Below are positions 17,012-25,611 of a stretch of 64,000 nt of DNA, piece after piece. Source of the DNA: Deltaproteobacteria bacterium (GTDB lineage: Bacteria; Desulfobacterota; Desulfobulbia; Desulfobulbales; SURF-16); the NCBI GenBank assembly GCA_016219175.1, contig JACRCD010000093.1, positions 1 to 64,000 of the forward strand, in the 5' to 3' direction. The notes below the pieces were generated by a model. The model was not told where the DNA came from, made no database searches, and was given only the letters and a program-made list of their open reading frames with translations. Each line of letters opens with the position of its first letter. The first letter of the stretch is position 1. The translations under genes were made by a program, and so were the position numbers.

Positions 17012-18593
17012 CCCATTTCTTCAACACGAGCTTTTTTGCTTTTTCAAGAAACGGCGCAAAGGTATCAGAGTTTATGGCCGATAGAGCGACGGCGTCAGAT
17101 CTTTCAAGGTGATCTCTGACAAAATCAGGATCAACCAGATCAATTTTATTGTAAACCTGCATGATAGTCATTTCTCCAAGGTCAAGTTCCTGCAGGAGAT
17201 CCTCCACAACCCGGATCTGCTCGGTAAACCGGGGGTTGCTGATATCAATGACATGCACCAGCAGATCCGCCTCATGCAGCTCTTCAAGGGTGGCCTTGAA
17301 GGCCTTGAGCAGCTCGTCGGGCAAATTTCTGATAAAGCCCACCGTGTCGGTGACAATGACTTCAACATCTTCGGGAAAGCGCAGTCTGCGGCTTGTCGGA
17401 TCAAGGGTGGCAAAAAGCTTGTCCTCGGCAAAGATATTGCTTTTTGTCAGCGTGTTCAACAGGGTTGATTTCCCGGCATTGGTGTAGCCCACCAGGGAGA
17501 TGACCGGTAATTCCTTTTTTCTCCGCCGCGACCGGCGGTGGTGGCGCTCCATGCCAACCTGCTTCAACCTTTTATCAAGCTTGCTGAGCCGATCGTTAAT
17601 CCGGCGTTTGTCAATTTCCAGTTTTGTTTCTCCCGGTCCCCTTCCCCCGATCCCGCCGGTCAGCCTGGATAAGGCATCATCGCGCTGGCCAAGGCGGGGC
17701 AACAGATACTTGAGCTGGGCCATTTCAATCTGCAGTTTTCCCTCCCGGCTCAGCGCCCGTCTGGCAAAGATATCTAAAATAAGCTGGGTTCTGTCAATGA
17801 CCCGCAATTCCGTATGATCGGTGATGGATCTCACCTGGGAGGGATTCAACTCCTGATCGAAAACAAGCAGATTGACATTGCGCTTAAGCGCCGTCAGCAT
17901 GATCTCGGCCAGTTTCCCCTTGCCAAGGATCAACTTGGGATTGATTTTATCACGGCGCTGAATAATGGTGTCAATGACCTCAACATCATCGGAACGAACG
18001 AGTTCAACGAGTTCATCCATTGATTCCTGGGCCCTGGTTTTTGCCTGGGTGGTGACACTGACCAGTATGGCCCTGTCCTTGCCCGCATCACTTTTTTTTG
18101 TGGCGGCGGAGCGTGAAAATTCGTCCTCCAGCGCGGCTATGAGTTCAGGAAAATTAACCTTGGGCTGGGAGGGAACCGCGGGAGGGAGGAAATGCCAGCT
18201 CTTCCCTGCAACCGGGACAGGAATGAGATGGACGCCATAAATTTTTTCCGGCAGACCGCTGTCCATGACTTTAATCATGGCCATCAGGTCCAGCCGCAGA
18301 AAAAGAAGATCCATCAAATCGTCTTCGGTCAAATCTTCCCCGCCAAGGTGGGTATGCACGCAACGCAACCCCTTGAGGCGGCCGCTGGCTGTACGGATAT
18401 GGGAAAGAGCGGGAATAACAATTTTTTTGTGGTCACCGACAATAACCGTTTCCACCTGACCGGAGCGGGCAATCAGCACGCCGATTTGCCTGCCGATCTC
18501 AGCTGACAGCTCAGCCATCTCCCTGGCCATTTCCTGGGAGATAATCAGGTCGGGAGGTGTCCTCCTTTTAGCGAGACGCTCCAGCCGTTTCAA
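16989..18593 (-). CDS. hflX: GTPase HflX
   Basis: A ribosome-associated GTPase that splits stalled or hibernating ribosomes. An N-terminal ND1-type domain comes first; a helical linker follows with 'GGIGGRGPGETKLE', and then the G domain with G1 GYTNAGKST, 'TLDPTSRRL', 'DTVGFIRNLP' and NKID. The frame begins at TTG 18593 by standard starts, giving 534 residues, but the family N-terminal segment (ITGNTGGLK...) continues upstream to an ATA codon at 18636-18638 that has AGGAG 6 nt before it. It starts the hflX-ntrYX gene run. Confidence 0.93.
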   Translation of the reverse strand: MKRLERLAKRRTPPDLIISQEMAREMAELSAEIGRQIGVLIARSGQVETVIVGDHKKIVIPALSHIRTASGRLKGLRCVHTHLGGEDLTEDDLMDLLFLRLDLMAMIKVMDSGLPEKIYGVHLIPVPVAGKSWHFLPPAVPSQPKVNFPELIAALEDEFSRSAATKKSDAGKDRAILVSVTTQAKTRAQESMDELVELVRSDDVEVIDTIIQRRDKINPKLILGKGKLAEIMLTALKRNVNLLVFDQELNPSQVRSITDHTELRVIDRTQLILDIFARRALSREGKLQIEMAQLKYLLPRLGQRDDALSRLTGGIGGRGPGETKLEIDKRRINDRLSKLDKRLKQVGMERHHRRSRRRKKELPVISLVGYTNAGKSTLLNTLTKSNIFAEDKLFATLDPTSRRLRFPEDVEVIVTDTVGFIRNLPDELLKAFKATLEELHEADLLVHVIDISNPRFTEQIRVVEDLLQELDLGEMTIMQVYNKIDLVDPDFVRDHLERSDAVALSAINSDTFAPFLEKAKKLVLKKWDGHQDVA

Positions 18594-18800
18594 CTGGCCT
18601 GTTTTCAGGCCACCGGTATTTCCCGTGATATTGCTTATTGGTATCTCCTGTCTTTAAAAAAAGGTGGATAGACTGAAGGCTCCTAGGCTGAAAGGCGGGC
18701 GCGGCAATGACCCAATACAAGCCAACACCACCAGACCCTCACTCTTCAGCCTGCTGGCTAACCAGCATGGCTGGACCAGGCTGGCCAGACACAACGAACC

Positions 18801-18852
18801 ATGAAAGTCCGGCGCTCCGGCATGGGCAGTTTCGAGCAGCGTAGACTTTCAT
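18801..18852 (-). other. Long imperfect hairpin downstream of selB
   Basis: A 9-bp perfect outer stem (18801-18809 ATGAAAGTC with 18844-18852 GACTTTCAT) continues inward with pairing between 18810-18817 and 18834-18841. No T-run follows on the minus strand. The next 60 bases (18750-18800) contain several overlapping GCTGG/CCAGC inverted repeats. It may end or stabilise the selB transcript; it does not look like tRNA-Sec. Confidence 0.45.
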
Positions 18853-18869
18853 ATAAAACAGCTGAGCAG

Positions 18870-20786
18870 TTAGTTTTTTGACCGCAGCACACGCTTGTCG
18901 CCGACCCGCAGAGTCAGCTTGATCTTATCGAAATATTCGAGAAGGGGGATGGAAAATTTTCTGGTCAACCCGGTCATATCCTTGAACCGGGGCGCATCGA
19001 TATCCCCTTCCTTTAATAAATAACCCAGGAGTTTCTCCTGCAGTTCCGCCAGTGTTCTGGTATGAAAATAAAAATCATTGGTCACCTTGGTGATCACCCC
19101 GTCCTTGACAAGAAGGCTTAACACCTCCATCAGCAACGGTTGAGAAACATCAGGGAAAGCGCTGTATACCTCTTTCATGGTCGGCGCGGAAAGACCGCCA
19201 TCGGCAAAGAGCCTGTCCATCTTTTCCCTGATCTCCTTTTCATTGGCCCGCAGGGAAACCTGATGTCCTGCCAGGCGGACAATTCCCTCCTCCAGGACAA
19301 TGATGCCTTTTTTGCCCAAATCGGTCAGACACAACTGAAAAAGCCTCATCCCCAGTCCCTTCTGCAGCCGACTCCGTAATTCTTCCTTGGGCAAACCGGG
19401 TTTCAAAGGACTTTCCCTGTGATAGGCAGTGACAATATCAGTAATTTTTTTCAGGAGAGCCGCATAGACATCTTCCGCGACAAAAAGCTGTTTTTCCGAA
19501 TCAACAACAACCACACTGCGGGAAGAAATCGGGCCATTCATCAACTTCTTGAACCGATTACCGAAACAACCCATTTTCACGGAAAGCTCTGGGCCAGTTA
19601 GGCCATCCAAGCCGCTTTCCCGCAACAGCAGAAGAACAAGATCTTCCTGGGTGCCATTGTGGTACAGGGAAAAAATCCGGCTGTTTTCCTCCTTGAAACG
19701 TTTCCGCTTCGGGGCGGAGTTGTTGACGATCACCCCGCCGCCTATTGTCGTCACCGGTGAATATCTGCGGACCACATAATGATCACCGGGCCAGACCCCC
19801 ACAGGCTCTTCAAGCAGGAGCTGGACATTAGCGGATTTTCCCGGAGCCAGCTCCTCTTCTTCGAGCAGAACCACCCGGCCCATGATCTCGGCCGTGCCAA
19901 GATGAACACGCACCCTTGCCCTGTTTTTTAAAGGCTTGTCGTTTGACGAAAGAAAAAGAAATTCAGCATCAAGCATATAGGAGGGTTTCAGGCAGCCCGG
20001 AGTGGCCAGGACATTTCCCCGCTCCAGCATCTCCATTTCCAGCCCTTGAATATTTATGGCCGTCCGATTTCCTGCCTCCACAAGCTCAACGCTTTGACCG
20101 TGCACCTGAATGCCGCGGATTTTTCCTTCAAGCTCGCCGGGATAAACCATGATATCGTCTCCCACGGCAACCCGCCCGGAAAGAGACGTTCCCGTTACCA
20201 CGGCGCCAAAACCCTTCATACTGAAAATACGGTCAATGGCCAGCCGGAAAGGGCCATAGGCCTCGGCAAATTCACAGGACGAAACAAGTTTGTCCAGGGT
20301 GTGGCGCGCTTCGTCAATACCCTCGCCGGTGGTGGAAGAAACCATGACCAAAGGCGCCTCGGCCAAAAAACTGTCGGAAAAAAAACTCCGGACCTCTTCC
20401 ACGACAAGCGCGAGCCAGTCAGCTTCCACCATATCTTTTTTGGTGATGATGATAAGACCCTTTTTCACGCCAAGGAGACGGCATATTTCAAAGTGCTCCC
20501 TGGTCTGCGGCATGATTCCTTCGTCCGCGGCAATGACAAAAGCCACCAGATCAATGCCTGTTACCCCGGCCACCATATTTTTTACAAAACGCTCATGGCC
20601 GGGAACATCAATAATACCAAGACGATGACCGCAAGGCAGATCAAGATAGGCAAAACCCAGTTCAATGGTGATGCCGCGTTCTTTCTCTTCCTTGAGACGG
20701 TCGGTATCGATACCGGTCAGCGCCCTGACAAAGCTGGTCTTGCCATGGTCTACATGGCCGGCCGTTCCCAGTACGATCTCACGCAT
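18870..20786 (-). CDS. selB: Selenocysteine-specific elongation factor SelB
   Basis: A 638-residue GTPase that brings Sec-tRNA to UGA codons followed by a SECIS hairpin. Residues 10-17 are GHVDHGKT, 60-64 DVPGH, 115-118 TKKD, all within an EF-Tu-like G domain with '[14 protein letters not shown]'. Domains II-III follow, and the C-terminal third is the winged-helix array that binds SECIS RNA. Length fits the family (about 615-640). Its start is 2 nt from the stop of the MBL gene. selA, selD and tRNA-Sec are not in the window. Confidence 0.95.
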   Translation of the reverse strand: MREIVLGTAGHVDHGKTSFVRALTGIDTDRLKEEKERGITIELGFAYLDLPCGHRLGIIDVPGHERFVKNMVAGVTGIDLVAFVIAADEGIMPQTREHFEICRLLGVKKGLIIITKKDMVEADWLALVVEEVRSFFSDSFLAEAPLVMVSSTTGEGIDEARHTLDKLVSSCEFAEAYGPFRLAIDRIFSMKGFGAVVTGTSLSGRVAVGDDIMVYPGELEGKIRGIQVHGQSVELVEAGNRTAINIQGLEMEMLERGNVLATPGCLKPSYMLDAEFLFLSSNDKPLKNRARVRVHLGTAEIMGRVVLLEEEELAPGKSANVQLLLEEPVGVWPGDHYVVRRYSPVTTIGGGVIVNNSAPKRKRFKEENSRIFSLYHNGTQEDLVLLLLRESGLDGLTGPELSVKMGCFGNRFKKLMNGPISSRSVVVVDSEKQLFVAEDVYAALLKKITDIVTAYHRESPLKPGLPKEELRSRLQKGLGMRLFQLCLTDLGKKGIIVLEEGIVRLAGHQVSLRANEKEIREKMDRLFADGGLSAPTMKEVYSAFPDVSQPLLMEVLSLLVKDGVITKVTNDFYFHTRTLAELQEKLLGYLLKEGDIDAPRFKDMTGLTRKFSIPLLEYFDKIKLTLRVGDKRVLRSKN

Positions 20787-20788
20787 TA

Positions 20789-21427
20789 TTAAAACTCTCC
20801 GTTGATAAAAGGATTGCTGCGTTTTTCTTCGCCGATTGTTGAACGGGCGCCGCCATAGCCGTGTCCGGGCCAGACCACGGTTTCATCGGGAAGGGTGAGA
20901 AGACGCTGCCGTATCGATTGCATGAATGCCCGCGGATCTCCCCCTGGGAAATCGGTGCGGCCCACGGCGCCGACAAAAAGTGTATCGCCGGTAAAGAGGT
21001 GGGGGGCGGAGTACAGGCAGATCCCGCCGGGTGTATGGCCCGGGGTGTGAATCACCTCAAAGGCCAGCGAACCGACCCGCAGGACATCGCCATGTTTGAC
21101 CAGCCTGTCGGCAGGCGGGGATGAGGGAAGTCCGAGCATGGAAAAATAGTGTTCGGTCTCGGGACGGCTGAAAAAGGCCGCATCCTCTTCATGCATGACA
21201 ATCAAAGCGCCGGTTGCTTTGCGTATCGGGCCATTGCCGCAGACATGATCAGGATGGCCGTGGGTATTGACGATATACTCAAGGTTGACCTTTTCCTTTT
21301 CAATCATGGCCAGGACATCTTTTTCATCTCCACCCGGATCAATGAGCATCGCCTTCCTGGTTTTCTCGCAGGCGACCAGATAACAACATACAGCCATGGA
21401 GCCAACCGTCATCTGTCTGATCAGCAT
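20789..21427 (-). CDS. MBL-fold hydrolase, glyoxalase II-like
   Basis: A 212-residue metallo-beta-lactamase-fold protein. The metal motif THGHPDH is at residues 55-61, and further ligands lie in 'HTPGHTPGG', '[16 protein letters not shown]' and 'VWPGHGYGG'. It belongs to the compact glyoxalase II/persulfide dioxygenase-like branch; the substrate cannot be set from sequence. It stands between mrp and selB on the same strand. Confidence 0.88.
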   Translation of the reverse strand: MLIRQMTVGSMAVCCYLVACEKTRKAMLIDPGGDEKDVLAMIEKEKVNLEYIVNTHGHPDHVCGNGPIRKATGALIVMHEEDAAFFSRPETEHYFSMLGLPSSPPADRLVKHGDVLRVGSLAFEVIHTPGHTPGGICLYSAPHLFTGDTLFVGAVGRTDFPGGDPRAFMQSIRQRLLTLPDETVVWPGHGYGGARSTIGEEKRSNPFINGEF

Positions 21428-21480
21428 AGTTCACCGCACAAATGAATTTCTGGGTTTCGAGTCAAAACTGCAAACTCCCG

Positions 21481-22434
21481 TTAACAGGTGCAGGTTGATG
21501 GATTGCACGTTGAACCGCAACCGCAACCCGAATCAGCACTGGACAGGGAAAGAGGCTTTAATGGGGCCAGGACTTTTTCCACATTGCTGATTATCTCGGC
21601 AAAGGCCTTGACTGCTGGACTTTCCGCCCCGGAACTTAAATACGGCGTGCCGTCATCACCGCCGACCACGACCCGGGGATCAATCGGCACCTTACCCAGG
21701 AACCTGATCCCGAAGTCTTTTGCGGTTTTCTCCCCGCCGCCGGTCTTAAAAATCTCCACATTGTGATCACAGTGGGGACAGATGAAGCCACTCATGTTTT
21801 CCACCATGCCGATCACATTCATCTTGACATGCTTGCAGAAATTCAATGACTTTCTCACGTCGGCCAAGGCAACTTCCTGGGGGGTCGTGACCACAATCGC
21901 CTGAGCATCTTTTATAGTCTGGGCCACGGTTAACGGCTCATCCCCGGTGCCAGGAGGCGCATCAATAACCAGGTAATCCAGATCACCCCAATCCATATCG
22001 GCGATAAACTGTCTGATGGCCTGGACCTTGAGAGGACCGCGCCAGATAATCGGATCATCCCTGTCTTCCATCATATATTCGAGGGAGATCACCTTCAGAT
22101 TCTCGCCATATTGCATGGGAGGAACCAGGCCGCCGGCCTCGGTTTGCCTTGCCTGCAACTTTTCAGTAAGATTCAGCATGCGGCAGATATCCGGTCCATG
22201 GAGATCCACATCCATCAAGCCGACCTTGTACCCTTTATTAGCCAGCCCAAGGGCAAGGTTGGTTGAAACCGTACTTTTCCCTACCCCGCCTTTGCCGCTC
22301 ATAACGAGAATCTTATTCTTGATTTTGCCAAGAGAGGTATTGATTGCCATATTCTGTTTTGCCATTGCCGCATCAGCCGACCCGCAGGTTGAGCTGCTCT
22401 TGCAGCTGCTGCCCTTTCCGCATGAACTTCCCAT
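21481..22434 (-). CDS. Mrp/NBP35 family P-loop ATPase (Fe-S cluster carrier)
   Basis: A 317-residue ApbC/Mrp/Nbp35-type scaffold that carries and transfers Fe-S clusters. The deviant Walker A GKGGVGKST is at 47-55, and the bridging CxxC is in 'FICPHCDHN'. The two ends are unusually Cys-rich: C5, C11 and C17 in the N-terminal 20 residues, and about six Cys in the last 14 residues, which suggests extra metal or cluster binding. It heads the mrp-MBL-selB run. Confidence 0.9.
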   Translation of the reverse strand: MGSSCGKGSSCKSSSTCGSADAAMAKQNMAINTSLGKIKNKILVMSGKGGVGKSTVSTNLALGLANKGYKVGLMDVDLHGPDICRMLNLTEKLQARQTEAGGLVPPMQYGENLKVISLEYMMEDRDDPIIWRGPLKVQAIRQFIADMDWGDLDYLVIDAPPGTGDEPLTVAQTIKDAQAIVVTTPQEVALADVRKSLNFCKHVKMNVIGMVENMSGFICPHCDHNVEIFKTGGGEKTAKDFGIRFLGKVPIDPRVVVGGDDGTPYLSSGAESPAVKAFAEIISNVEKVLAPLKPLSLSSADSGCGCGSTCNPSTCTC

Positions 22435-22720
22435 TATCTTCTCCTTATGGATGAAAATTATATAAAAATATTAATAGATTAAAGGTAACAAGGCGAAATA
22501 ACGGTCACTCCCCGAAATTTCAAGACAATTCCAAGCATGTCCACAGCAAAAACTGGAATTTATTATAGTAACGCATCAAAACATTTTTAAAAACCTTTTC
22601 TTTTCTCACCATGACAAAAGGCCTTGATTAGCATGGAACTTCAGCATAAGATAAGGCAGAGAAACTAATTGTCCATCTTTTTTCTATTCCAGATTCCACC
22701 AGATAAATATTGAGGTCTTT

Positions 22721-24292
22721 ATGTTTGGCAAAGGTCTTTTCAGTATAGGCGGTTCCTCCCTTGCGGAAGTTGAAAAAATCATCGAAAGGATTGCCCAGGG
22801 CGATCTCACCTCAACGATCAGCCAGACCGGCGGCAAGGAGGTGTTGCGTTCCGTGGCCAATATGCAGGAGAATCTTGCCAGGATAGTGAGCGGAGTGATT
22901 AATAACACCAAGGATCTAGCCGTTTCCTCGGAAGAACTAGAAAAACTTTCCTCCGGGATGCGTGGCAGCGCCGATGTAATGGCCAGGCACACCGTTGAAG
23001 TTGACGCATCAACCAAGGAGATGGAAGAAAATTTACAGACAATTTCCATTGTCGCCTCGCGCCTTTCAAAAAACATGGATGCGGTTTCTTCCAAGGCATC
23101 GGAATCATCAGAGAATTTAAGCATCGTCGCCACGGCGACCGAGGAAATGTCGGCCACCATAACCGAAATTGCCCAGAATTCCGAGCAGGCCAGAGGCATT
23201 GCCGAGAAAGCGGCTCAATCGGTTATGAGAGCCTCTGAAAAGGTAAACAGCCTGGGCAGCGCCGCATCTGAAATCAACAATGTGATATCCGTCATAACGG
23301 AAATATCCGATCAGACTAAACTCCTGGCGCTTAACGCCACCATTGAAGCTGCACGCGCCGGGGAAGCAGGCAAGGGATTTGCGGTTGTCGCCAACGAAGT
23401 TAAGGATCTCGCCACCCAGACCAGCAAGGCCACGGACGATATACGCCACAAGGTCAACGCCATCCAGACGGCAACTGAATCAACCATCAAGGAAATCAGC
23501 ACCATCCATGAGGTCATCAACGAGGTGAATAATGTCGTCGCCACCATTGCCGCCGCGGTGGAAGAGCAATCAGTAACAACAAAGGATATTGCCGAAAGCA
23601 TTTCCAGGGTGACTGACGGCATCAAGGAAATGACCTCCTCGGTGCATAACGCCAGCGAAGCGGTCGCCGAGGCAAACCGGCTCATTTCCGACTCCGCGCA
23701 GTTGGCCCATCTTGTATCCGAATCCATGACCGAAGTTGCCACGGAAAGCGGCAAAATCAAAGCAGATTCGACAAAAGTGTATGCCAGCGGCATGGAGGTG
23801 GCGAGCCTTGGCAAGGATATCGACAGGAAGCTCATGAATTTCAAGCTGGCGGGTAAATTTACCAGTGGTAGAACCGGGGATGAAAGAAAATTCATCTCCT
23901 TCACCGATGAATTCAGTGTCGGCATTGCCGGGATTGACGAACAGCATAAAAAAATAATGGATTTCATTAACCAGGTCCACGGGGCAGTAAAAAAAGACAA
24001 GCCGATTAATGAAATTAAAAGGATTCTGGAGGATATGGCAAAATTCACGGTGGACCATTTTGCCGCCGAAGAAAAATATTTTGCACAGTTCAACTATCCT
24101 GAAACAAAAAAACACAAGGCAATTCACGAAAAACTTCTCGGCAAGGTCTCCGGCATTGTTGCCCAAATAAACGAGGGCACGGAGGTTAATCTCATCGACG
24201 TCCTCATCTTCCTGAAAGACTGGCTGCAGACGCACATCCTTGTTGAAGACAAACAGTATGGCCCGTTTTTGAACAAGCACGGCATTCGTTAA
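22721..24292 (+). CDS. Soluble methyl-accepting chemotaxis protein with C-terminal bacteriohemerythrin domain
   Basis: A 523-residue cytoplasmic chemoreceptor with no membrane segment. The N-terminal 60 residues look HAMP-like ('IERIAQGDLTSTIS'). The MCP signalling hairpin spans about 194-230 ('SDQTKLLALNATIEAARAGE'). From about 390 a haemerythrin domain begins; all seven di-iron ligands are at expected places: H409, H446, E450, H465, H469, H505 and D510. The protein thus probably senses O2 or a similar ligand and reports to CheA. GAGG lies 6 nt before the ATG. A CheX-like gene is convergent downstream. Confidence 0.93.
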   Translation: MFGKGLFSIGGSSLAEVEKIIERIAQGDLTSTISQTGGKEVLRSVANMQENLARIVSGVINNTKDLAVSSEELEKLSSGMRGSADVMARHTVEVDASTKEMEENLQTISIVASRLSKNMDAVSSKASESSENLSIVATATEEMSATITEIAQNSEQARGIAEKAAQSVMRASEKVNSLGSAASEINNVISVITEISDQTKLLALNATIEAARAGEAGKGFAVVANEVKDLATQTSKATDDIRHKVNAIQTATESTIKEISTIHEVINEVNNVVATIAAAVEEQSVTTKDIAESISRVTDGIKEMTSSVHNASEAVAEANRLISDSAQLAHLVSESMTEVATESGKIKADSTKVYASGMEVASLGKDIDRKLMNFKLAGKFTSGRTGDERKFISFTDEFSVGIAGIDEQHKKIMDFINQVHGAVKKDKPINEIKRILEDMAKFTVDHFAAEEKYFAQFNYPETKKHKAIHEKLLGKVSGIVAQINEGTEVNLIDVLIFLKDWLQTHILVEDKQYGPFLNKHGIR

Positions 24293-24310
24293 TTTTGCCC
24301 TGGGAATACA

Positions 24311-24507
24311 ACTTCAGACAACCTGATCTCGGCAGATTAAACGCTGGTACCAAAATACAAGATCAAAAAAAGTGCCTAAAGCACTTAAAATACTTCAAGT
24401 GCCTAAAGTTATGGTACTTTCTGATCAGATAAAACCTTTCACTTTAAGTACTTTAGGCATTTTAGGCACTTTAGGCCCTTTAAGTACTCAAACCGATAAC
24501 AAGCCAG
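24311..24507 (-). repeat. Dispersed repeat B, copy 2
   Basis: About 197 bp, the reverse complement of 4000-4185. Here the 'CTTTAGGCA' type short units are more numerous (24440-24480), giving a tandem series of 9-11 bp. It lies in the gap between the convergent MCP and CheX-like genes, a region of about 357 bp with no other gene. Confidence 0.85.
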
Positions 24508-24566
24508 AATCTGAGATAGTGGCTTAACTTATTGAAATTACGTCATGACGTCAGGAGTTCTGAACT

Positions 24567-24603
24567 GCTGTTTGACGGACTTTTTACGAGCCCGTCAAAC
24601 AGC
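24567..24603. other. Perfect 12-bp hairpin with a fragment of repeat C in the loop
   Basis: GCTGTTTGACGG at 24567-24578 pairs with CCGTCAAACAGC at 24592-24603. The loop 'ACTTTTTACGAGC' is nearly the same as the right end of repeat C (55122-55140). No clear T-run follows, so terminator function for the cheX-like gene is possible but not certain. Confidence 0.55.
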
Positions 24604-24649
24604 TAAAGACAACGGCCGGCAGCTAAGCTGCCTGACTTATTTTTGCGGT

Positions 24650-25192
24650 TTAGCCCTGTTTGAATTCGAGAAATTGCGTCTGCTCCATGGCAAGTTCCAT
24701 GTGAAACCTGTTGGTGCCTATGGTAAAAGCGACGCGGCGATTTTGTTGAAAATTCATTTCAGGAGTGAGGGTAATGGCGTTATTTAAGGCCAGGGCTTTC
24801 GGCTGACCACAGTATGAGGTGAGGCCGTACCTTGATTCCACCATACTCATGGCACGCCCCATAACCTGGTTTGTCATCTCGCCCATGGTGTCGATGACAT
24901 CGTTTGATGTGCATTCCTTGGCTAAATCATTTTCCGGCAGTCCCATGTTGGTCATGTAGCTTTTATACAGATCCATTGCCGCGTCCCCGGAGAAATTCAT
25001 CACCACCAATCCGTTATAATCGCCGGAGAATATTACAAAACTTCCCACCTCCGGCTGCAGTTTCACCTTGGGAATAGCCTGAAAAGTCGGAGAATATTTA
25101 ATTACTTTTTTCGTGCTTTTTTCCAAGGTTTTTTTAATAGCCTGACTAAAAATGTTTGCTATGATATCGATTGTTTCCGGGTCTGCTGACAT
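24650..25192 (-). CDS. CheX-like chemotaxis phosphatase family protein
   Basis: A 180-residue protein of the CheC/CheX/FliY phosphatase class. The signature E-x2-N-x3-G is present as E105, N108 and G112 ('GEMTNQVMGRA'), preceded by 'VVMNFSGDAAMDLYKSYM', the CheX-type strand-helix. CheX removes phosphate from CheY-P. Its convergence with the haemerythrin chemoreceptor suggests a joint role in signal adaptation. Repeat C lies 36 nt upstream of its start. Confidence 0.8.
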   Translation of the reverse strand: MSADPETIDIIANIFSQAIKKTLEKSTKKVIKYSPTFQAIPKVKLQPEVGSFVIFSGDYNGLVVMNFSGDAAMDLYKSYMTNMGLPENDLAKECTSNDVIDTMGEMTNQVMGRAMSMVESRYGLTSYCGQPKALALNNAITLTPEMNFQQNRRVAFTIGTNRFHMELAMEQTQFLEFKQG

Positions 25193-25227
25193 GTTTTACC
25201 TCGATCTGAAATGTATGTATCCTTGAT

Positions 25228-25377
25228 GGCGTCGTAAAAAATTCGATCTACTGCGTTGTAGCGCATTTTTGTTCGTTCGGCATACCGCATGTATGGCCTC
25301 GCTCTCAAAAATACACTACGCCTTGTATATCGAATTTTGTTACTTAGCCATCTGGGCTTTGTCGCCGACTTTTTACG
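25228..25377 (+). repeat. Dispersed repeat C, copy 1
   Basis: About 150 bp shared, in direct orientation, with 54990-55134. The last 130 bp (25248-25377) differ at only a few positions. The copy begins with 'GGCGTCGTAAAAAATTCGAT' and ends with 'ATCGAATTTTG...GACTTTTTACG', so its ends are partly inverted. No ORF. It lies upstream of the minus-strand CheX-like gene. Confidence 0.9.
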
Positions 25378-25454
25378 GATTTATCATCCTTAAAAGACAA
25401 CAAAAGTTTAGCAACGTCAAATTTCCATTTAATATTGCCTGATAGGTACTTAAC

Positions 25455-25595
25455 ATGTCAACTCTTTTCAAGAAATGGGCCATTCCCGTGGCTGAGCAGC
25501 CAGCCGGGTTTGAAGATGAAAATTTCACATCACTACTTTATTTTTCAGTAAAAAAGATTAGAATTCAATTCGACAAGCGATCTCGTTTAAAATAA
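25455..25595 (+). CDS. Possible 46-residue protein of unknown function
   Basis: An open frame of 46 codons starting ATG TCA ACT in the 420-bp gap before the uup gene. The peptide is basic at its end ('VKKIRIQFDKRSRLK') and has no recognised motif. AGG lies 9 nt before the ATG, a weak site. It could equally be chance; the rest of the gap holds repeat C. Confidence 0.25.
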   Translation: MSTLFKKWAIPVAEQPAGFEDENFTSLLYFSVKKIRIQFDKRSRLK

Positions 25596-25611
25596 CCCAG
25601 ACTACCGGTAC

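Noticed and set aside
18660-18860. tRNA-Sec gene next to selB
   Set aside because: The inverted repeats do not form the long acceptor and variable arms of tRNA-Sec, and there is no TCA anticodon loop in a fitting place.
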